Source: JAENVU01 sp031362155 (GTDB lineage: Bacteria; Actinomycetota; Acidimicrobiia; IMCC26256; JAENVU01). From it: 64,000 nt of DNA. Both the position numbers and the translations under genes were made by a program. The stretch lies in contig JANLRZ010000181.1 in assembly GCA_031362155.1 (NCBI GenBank), positions 1 through 64,000 on the forward strand. Direction: 5' to 3'. Within the stretch, counting starts at the first letter, position 1. Each line of letters starts with the position of its first letter. Below, piece after piece: positions 57,046 through 64,000 of this stretch. The notes under the pieces were generated by a model. The model searched no databases. It was not told where the DNA came from and worked only from the letters and a program-made list of their open reading frames with translations.

Positions 57046-58220
57046 CCTCCACCGAGACGCCGGGGTTCGAGGTCGACCCGGCGCTGTATTCGAACCTGGC
57101 CGGATCGCAGGTCAACGTCGAACTCGACACCGGCGACATGATCCTGAACATGGGTCCGCAGCACCCGGCCACCCACGGAACGCTCCGACTCGTGGTGCGC
57201 CTCGACGGTGAGCGCGTGGTCGCCGCCGACCCGGTCATCGGCTACATGCACCGCGGGTACGAGAAGCTCAGCGAGTTCCGGACCTATCCGCAGATCACGA
57301 CGCTGATCAACCGCATCGACTGGCTGTCGAGCTTCGCCAACGAAGTGCCCTTCGTCGACGGCGCCGAACAACTGATGGGTATCGAAGCGCCGCCGCGCGC
57401 GCAATGGATCCGCACGATCCTCACCGAGCTGTCCCGGATCGCGACGATCTACCTCTTCCTCGGTGAGATGGGTCTCCAAGTGGGTGCCCTCACCCCCGCG
57501 TTCTGGGGCTTCCGCGACCGTGAGTTGGTGCTCAACCTCATCGAGTCGGCGACCGGCGGCCGGTTCCACCCGAACTTCAACCGCATCGGCGGCCTCAAGG
57601 ACGACCTGCCATGGGGTTGGATCGCCGAGTGCCGTTCCACGATGGACACGATCCTGCGTGGCTGTGACGACTTCGAAGACGTGCTCGTCGGCAACGAGAT
57701 CTTCGAAGCCCGCACGCGCGGCATCGGCATCATCCCCGGGGAGCTGGGCGCGGCCTACGGCGTATCGGGCGCGAACCTGCGAGCGTCCGGTGTCGACTGG
57801 GACCTCCGGCGCGACGGCAAGCCGTACCTCGCGTATCCCGAACTCGACTTCAAGGTCTGGACCCACGCCGACGGCGACTCGTTCGCCCGTTACTGGGTGC
57901 GCCTCCAGGAGACCCGGGAAGCCGTGCGGATGGTCATCCAACTGCTCGATGGTCTTCCTGAAGGCCCCATCATGGCGAAGGTGCCCCGCATCATCAAGGT
58001 GCCCGAAGGCGAGGTCTGGGTCGAGACCGAAAACCCGCTCGGCCAGATGGGGTACTACATCGTCTCCAAGGGGGCGACGGGACCGTTCCGGGTGAAGATC
58101 CGGTCGGCGTCGTTCTCCAACGTCTCGATCCTGCCGTGGCTCCTGCGCGGCGCGTACGTTCCCGACGTCGTGACGATCCTCGCCAGCCTGTACTTCATCC
58201 TCGGGGACATCGACCGCTGA
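57042..58220 (+). CDS. nuoD: Second NADH-quinone oxidoreductase-type subunit D (quinone-site Tyr replaced by Trp)
   Basis: 392 residues from ATG 57042, with GGAGGA 6 bases upstream; an in-frame GTG at 56946 is less likely. H45 in HPATHG is conserved, but the position 49 residues on, Tyr in the first copy and in Thermus Nqo4, is Trp94 (NRIDWLSSF). VIGYMHRGYEKLSEFRTYPQ and ILGDIDR are otherwise standard. The substitution at the quinone head-group site suggests a different acceptor, redox potential or mechanism. TGATG overlap with nuoH. Confidence 0.93.
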   Translation: MTSTETPGFEVDPALYSNLAGSQVNVELDTGDMILNMGPQHPATHGTLRLVVRLDGERVVAADPVIGYMHRGYEKLSEFRTYPQITTLINRIDWLSSFANEVPFVDGAEQLMGIEAPPRAQWIRTILTELSRIATIYLFLGEMGLQVGALTPAFWGFRDRELVLNLIESATGGRFHPNFNRIGGLKDDLPWGWIAECRSTMDTILRGCDDFEDVLVGNEIFEARTRGIGIIPGELGAAYGVSGANLRASGVDWDLRRDGKPYLAYPELDFKVWTHADGDSFARYWVRLQETREAVRMVIQLLDGLPEGPIMAKVPRIIKVPEGEVWVETENPLGQMGYYIVSKGATGPFRVKIRSASFSNVSILPWLLRGAYVPDVVTILASLYFILGDIDR

Positions 58221-59248
58221 TGCATGTCCTGGCGCTCGAAATCGGCTGGGGGACGACCCTCGCGATCAAGACCTTGCTGGTGCTCATGGTGATCCCGCTC
58301 GGCGCGTTGATCCTGGGCTACACGTTCTTGCTCAAGATGATGAGCCACATGCAGAGCCGGCTCGGCCCGATGGATCCCGGCGGATTCCACGGCTGGTTCC
58401 AGCTCGTCGGCGACGGCCTCAAGTTCCTCCAAAAAGAGGACATCATGCCGGCCGACTCGGATCGTCGCGTCTTCGCGATGGCCCCGGCGATCGTCGTCAT
58501 CTCGACGTTCCTGATCTTCCTCGTGGTGCCCACCGGACCGCGATTGATCGTGAAGGATCTCGACGTCGGGGTGTTCTACGCCCTGGCGGTGTCGAGCTTG
58601 TCGGTCGTCGGTGTGCTGATGGCCGGGTGGGCCAGCGCGAACAAGTTCGCGCTGATCGGAGCGTTGCGGGCCGCCGCGCAGTTGATCGCGTACGAACTGC
58701 CGCTGCTGCTCGCAGTCGTGGGCGTGGTGATCCAGGCCGGCACGATGAGCCTGCAGGGCATCATCAGCGCCCAGGTCGACGGCTCGATCTTCGGGTTCTC
58801 CGGTCTGGGCAACCCCTTCATCCTCACGCAGTTCGTCGGATTCTTCCTGTTCCTGATCGCCGCCCAGGCCGAACTCACTCAGACGCCGTTCGACATGCCC
58901 GTCGCCGAGTCCGAACTCGTCGCCGGGTACATGGTCGAGTACTCCGGCTTCCGGTTCCTGTTCTTCTTCATCGGCGAGTTCGGTACCGCGTTCGCATTCG
59001 CGGCGCTGGCCGCGACCATGTATCTCGGCGGCTGGGCGATCCCCGGTGTCACCGGTGGCCTGGCCGACCTCCTCGGTCCGCTGGTGTTGTTCGTCAAACT
59101 CATGGCCGTTGCCTTCCTGATGTTCTGGGTGCGCTTCACCTACCCCCGGTTGCGGGAAGACCAGCTCCAGGCGATCGCGTGGAAGTACCTGATTCCGATC
59201 GGCCTGCTCAACATCATCGTGACGGCGATCATCAAGGTGGCCGTCTGA
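58220..59248 (+). CDS. nuoH: Second NADH-quinone oxidoreductase-type subunit H
   Basis: 342 residues. MSHMQSRLGPMDPGGFHGWFQLVGDGLKFLQKEDIMP, AELTQTPFDMPVAESELVAGYMVEYSGFRFLFFFIGEF and WVRFTYPRLREDQLQ match NuoH. It follows nuoD directly, where E, F and G stand in the first operon. Starts in the nuoD stop (TGATG) and ends in the nuoI start. Confidence 0.94.
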   Translation: MHVLALEIGWGTTLAIKTLLVLMVIPLGALILGYTFLLKMMSHMQSRLGPMDPGGFHGWFQLVGDGLKFLQKEDIMPADSDRRVFAMAPAIVVISTFLIFLVVPTGPRLIVKDLDVGVFYALAVSSLSVVGVLMAGWASANKFALIGALRAAAQLIAYELPLLLAVVGVVIQAGTMSLQGIISAQVDGSIFGFSGLGNPFILTQFVGFFLFLIAAQAELTQTPFDMPVAESELVAGYMVEYSGFRFLFFFIGEFGTAFAFAALAATMYLGGWAIPGVTGGLADLLGPLVLFVKLMAVAFLMFWVRFTYPRLREDQLQAIAWKYLIPIGLLNIIVTAIIKVAV

Positions 59249-59742
59249 TGCCGAAGTTCTCAAAGCCCAAGCTCCCGGGTGTGATCAGCGGGCTCGCCGT
59301 CACCTTCCGCACCATGACCGAGGGTGCGGTCACGGTGCAGTACCCCCACGAGCGTGAAGACCCGGCGCCGCGCGCGCGGGGCGTCATCGCGCTCAAGGAA
59401 GAGAACTGCACGGCCTGCATGCTGTGTGGCCGCAGCTGCCCCGACTGGTGCATCTACATCGAAGGCCACAAGGAACTGGCACCCCCGCGCCGCGAGGGAG
59501 GCAAGCCGCGCAGCGTCAACATCCTCGACCGGTTCGACATCGATTACGGCCTCTGCATGTACTGCGGGATCTGCGTCGAGGTCTGCCCGTTCGACGCATT
59601 GTTCTGGAGCCCGGAGTTCGAGTACTCCGAGTCGCGCATCTCGGATCTGTTGCACGACAAGCACCGCCTCGGCGAGTGGATGGAATCTGTCCCCGAACCC
59701 GAACCCCTCGAACTCGGCGCCGTCGTCAAGGGGAAGAAGTAG
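59248..59742 (+). CDS. nuoI: Second NADH-quinone oxidoreductase-type subunit I
   Basis: 164 residues. Two [4Fe-4S] motifs CTACMLCGRSCPDWC and CMYCGICVEVCP. Without NuoEFG, this ferredoxin-like subunit is the likely entry point for electrons, for example from a soluble ferredoxin, as in cyanobacterial or methanogen-type complexes. TGATG overlap with nuoH. Confidence 0.93.
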   Translation: MPKFSKPKLPGVISGLAVTFRTMTEGAVTVQYPHEREDPAPRARGVIALKEENCTACMLCGRSCPDWCIYIEGHKELAPPRREGGKPRSVNILDRFDIDYGLCMYCGICVEVCPFDALFWSPEFEYSESRISDLLHDKHRLGEWMESVPEPEPLELGAVVKGKK

Positions 59743-59744
59743 AG

Positions 59745-60260
59745 ATGGTCGTTCAGAACATCTTCTTCTGGGTGCTGGCCGTCGCGATGGTGCTCGGCGC
59801 GCTCGGGGTGGTGCGCTCGAAGAACGTCGTCCACGCCGCGCTGTACCTGGTCGTCGTGATGGCCGGCGCCGCGGCCCAGTACATCCTCCTCGCGGCCGAG
59901 TTCGTCGCCTGGGTGCAGGTGCTGATCTACATCGGCGCGGTCATCATCCTGTTCCTCTTCGGCATCATGCTCACGCGCGCACCGATGGGCGGCGACACCC
60001 AACTCGACAATGACCAGCGGTGGCCCGCCGCGGTCGTCAGCATCTTCCTCGCCGGGGTCCTCGGCTCGCTCCTGATCGATGCGTTCGGGAAGAAGGAAAT
60101 CGTCATCAGTGGCGCGAGGGGCGCGAAGCTCTTGGAGGTCGGCAAAGCCGGCAACCTGGCCGATTCGATCTTCACCGCGTACGTCGTCCCGTTCGAGGTC
60201 GTCTCGATCCTGCTGCTCGCCGCGTTAGTCGGCGCCGTCGTGATCGCGCGGAGGGACTGA
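59745..60260 (+). CDS. nuoJ: Second NADH-quinone oxidoreductase-type subunit J
   Basis: 171 residues, five helices: VVRSKNVVHAALYLVVVMAGAAAQYILLAAEFVAWVQVLIYIGAVIILFLFGIML. Starts 2 bases after nuoI. Membrane-arm subunit. Confidence 0.92.
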   Translation: MVVQNIFFWVLAVAMVLGALGVVRSKNVVHAALYLVVVMAGAAAQYILLAAEFVAWVQVLIYIGAVIILFLFGIMLTRAPMGGDTQLDNDQRWPAAVVSIFLAGVLGSLLIDAFGKKEIVISGARGAKLLEVGKAGNLADSIFTAYVVPFEVVSILLLAALVGAVVIARRD

Positions 60261-60261
60261 C

Positions 60262-60561
60262 ATGATCCTGAACCAGTTTCTGGTCCTCGCCGCGATCCTG
60301 TTCTGCATCGGCGTCTACGGCGTGCTCGCTCGCCGCAACGGTGTGCTCGTGCTCATGAGCGTCGAGTTGATGCTCAACGCGGTGAACATCAACCTCATCG
60401 CCTTCTCGGCGTACCTCCGGGACTCCGCCGGCAACGTGTTCGCGCTCTTCGTCATCACGATCGCCGCCGCCGAAGTCGGCGTCGGTCTGGCCATCGTGCT
60501 GCTGATCTACCGCAACCTGCACAGCCCCGATCTCGACAACCTCGAACAGTTGAAGGGGTAA
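60262..60561 (+). CDS. nuoK: Second NADH-quinone oxidoreductase-type subunit K
   Basis: 99 residues, three helices; conserved Glu in LMSVELMLNAVNINLIAFS and acidic residue in IAAAEVGVGLAIVLLIYR. One base separates it from nuoJ. Confidence 0.93.
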   Translation: MILNQFLVLAAILFCIGVYGVLARRNGVLVLMSVELMLNAVNINLIAFSAYLRDSAGNVFALFVITIAAAEVGVGLAIVLLIYRNLHSPDLDNLEQLKG

Positions 60562-60569
60562 CGGCCGCC

Positions 60570-62651
<2,082 letters not shown>

Positions 62652-62663
62652 GGGAAGACGAGA

Positions 62664-64000
62664 ATGAACTGGTTCAATGATTGGGCGTTGACGCTGGCGA
62701 TCTTCTTGCCGGCCGTAGGGCTCGGGATCTTGTTGATCCTGCCCAAGGCGGAGGAGCAGCTCGCCAAGGTGGTGGCGTTGGGCACGAGCTTGGTCACGCT
62801 CGCGGTCGGCATCGGCATCCTCGCGGAGTTCAACTACGACAAGGCCGGCAAGCTCCAGTTCGGGGTCAACAAGGCCTGGATCTCGGTCATCGAGGCGCGC
62901 TACCACCTCGGTCTCGACGGCATCGCGCTCCCGATGCTCATTCTGTCGATGTTCATCACGGTGCTGTGCATCGTCTATTCCTGGGACCACTTCCCCGAGC
63001 CGCACAATCCCAAGGGTTTCCTCGCCCTGATCCTGCTCCTCGAAGTCGGCATGAACGGCACGTTCCTCGCCGAGGACCTGATCCTGTTCTTCATCTTCTT
63101 CGAGATCGTGCTGCTCCCGATGTTCTTCATGATCGGGGTCTGGGGCGGACCCAATCGCGAGTACGCGTCGATCAAGTTCTTCCTCTTCACATTGTTCGGT
63201 TCGGCCTTGATGCTTCTGGGCTTCTTGGCGCTGTACTTCATCGCGGGGACCTTCCAGATCCCGGAACTGACTCGCCAGGCCGGCAGCCAGATCGTCGGGT
63301 CGACCCAGACGTTGATCTTCGGCGGGCTGTTCCTCGGCTTCGCGATCAAGGTGCCGATGTTCCCGTTCCATACGTGGTTGCCCGATGCGCATACCGAAGC
63401 ACCGACCGTCGGTTCCGTGCTTCTGGCCGCGATCTTGCTGAAGCTGGGAACCTACGGGTTCATCCGGATCGCGCTGCCCGCCCTTCCCCATGCCGCCCAC
63501 GTCTGGGCGCCGTGGATCGGGGCCCTTGCGGTCATCGGCATCATCTACGGCGCGTTGTGCTGCCTCGCCCAGACCGACATGAAGCGACTCATCGCGTTCT
63601 CGTCGGTCGCGCACATGGGCTTCGTGATGCTCGGCATCGCGACCCTCACCGACTTCGGCCTCAACGCCGCGATCTTCGGAATGGTCGCCCACGGTCTCAT
63701 TACCGGCATGCTCTTCTTCATCGCCGGGTCGGTGCAGCACACCTACGGCACCCGCCAGATGAGCCGGTTGGGCGGTCTGTTGAAACAGGCTCCGAAGATG
63801 GGCTGGATTCTCGGCTTCTGCGCCATGGCTTCACTGGGCCTGCCCGGTCTGGCCGGATTCTGGGGCGAGTTCCCTGCCGTTCTCTCGGCCTACCAGCCGG
63901 CGGCCGGGCTCTCCGAGGGACTGTTCCGCGGCTTCATGGTCGTCGCCGCGATCGGCACCGTGCTCGCCGCGGGATACCTGCTGTGGATGTACCAACGAGT
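62664..64000 (+). CDS. nuoM: Second NADH-quinone oxidoreductase-type subunit M, 3' partial
   Basis: Open from ATG 62664 to the window end (445 codons seen). Begins MNWFNDWALTLAIFLPAVGLG; core motifs FFIFFEIVLLPMFFMIGVWGG, IKVPMFPFHTWLPDAHTEAPTVGSVLLAAILLKLGTYGFIRI, TDMKRLIAFSSVAHMGFVMLG. Follows nuoL by 12 bases. A nuoN gene is expected just beyond the window. Confidence 0.92.
   Translation, partial: MNWFNDWALTLAIFLPAVGLGILLILPKAEEQLAKVVALGTSLVTLAVGIGILAEFNYDKAGKLQFGVNKAWISVIEARYHLGLDGIALPMLILSMFITVLCIVYSWDHFPEPHNPKGFLALILLLEVGMNGTFLAEDLILFFIFFEIVLLPMFFMIGVWGGPNREYASIKFFLFTLFGSALMLLGFLALYFIAGTFQIPELTRQAGSQIVGSTQTLIFGGLFLGFAIKVPMFPFHTWLPDAHTEAPTVGSVLLAAILLKLGTYGFIRIALPALPHAAHVWAPWIGALAVIGIIYGALCCLAQTDMKRLIAFSSVAHMGFVMLGIATLTDFGLNAAIFGMVAHGLITGMLFFIAGSVQHTYGTRQMSRLGGLLKQAPKMGWILGFCAMASLGLPGLAGFWGEFPAVLSAYQPAAGLSEGLFRGFMVVAAIGTVLAAGYLLWMYQR

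Overview
The window is a high-GC actinobacterial chromosome segment. Long same-strand gene runs, many GTG starts, a mycothiol glycosyltransferase (mshA) beside a YbjN-domain gene, a rex-hem operon, an RsiG-type c-di-GMP protein and a MenJ-like menaquinone reductase all point to Actinomycetota. The gene set, with two nuo clusters and a b6-type split cytochrome b, suggests a deep branch such as Acidimicrobiia; that placement is inference. I saw no rRNA, tRNA, CRISPR array, insertion sequence or prophage, and no gene-free stretch over 300 bases.

Layout. 1-5.2 kb: copper genes (CopC/CopD with a damaged 5' end, YcnI), SirB1-like, LON-domain, MaoC-like and MoaD-like genes. 5.2-6.6 kb (minus): DUF1295 membrane enzyme and Fe/Mn superoxide dismutase. 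6.6-14.4 kb: RsiG-like protein with an XRE regulator, mshA-ybjN, a candidate structured RNA, proC, a SAM-hydrolase-family gene with a 30-residue membrane microprotein, a secreted CAP protein, an acyl-CoA synthetase and a 7-TM protein. 14.5-21.8 kb: rex-(precorrin-2 dehydrogenase)-hemA-hemC-cobA/hemD-hemB-hemL. 21.8-27.7 kb (minus): a cytochrome bc operon whose cytochrome b is split b6f-style, with Rieske, diheme cytochrome c, a two-cluster ferredoxin and three unidentified membrane or lipoproteins. 27.9-39.1 kb: MenJ-like reductase, a glycosyltransferase, a SWIM/SNF2 pair, a DUF2786 protein, an AbiE-like nucleotidyltransferase/HTH pair, a polysaccharide deacetylase and YaaA. 39.2-54.6 kb: a complete 14-gene nuoA-N operon. 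54.65 kb: a MOSC protein. 55.3-64.0 kb: a second nuo operon, A B C D H I J K L M, without E, F and G and running off the window.

Together these genes make a menaquinone respiratory chain: two complex-I-type entry points (one NADH-linked, one with an unknown donor), menaquinone tailoring, a bc/b6f-like oxidoreductase, and the haem and sirohaem supply under the redox sensor Rex.

The most interesting signals are: (1) tiny ORFs that fill every intra-operon gap of roughly 45-90 nt, four of them overlapping the preceding stop and the following start exactly; (2) a cysteine in the b6-like cytochrome at the position that binds haem c_i in cytochrome b6; (3) an RsiG protein with two recognisable c-di-GMP signatures; (4) a Tyr-to-Trp change at the quinone site of the second NuoD; (5) a promoter-structured-RNA-terminator unit before proC; (6) an AbiE-like pair with a cluster of repeated operator half-sites; (7) a recurrent TANNNT-N6/7-start leaderless promoter.
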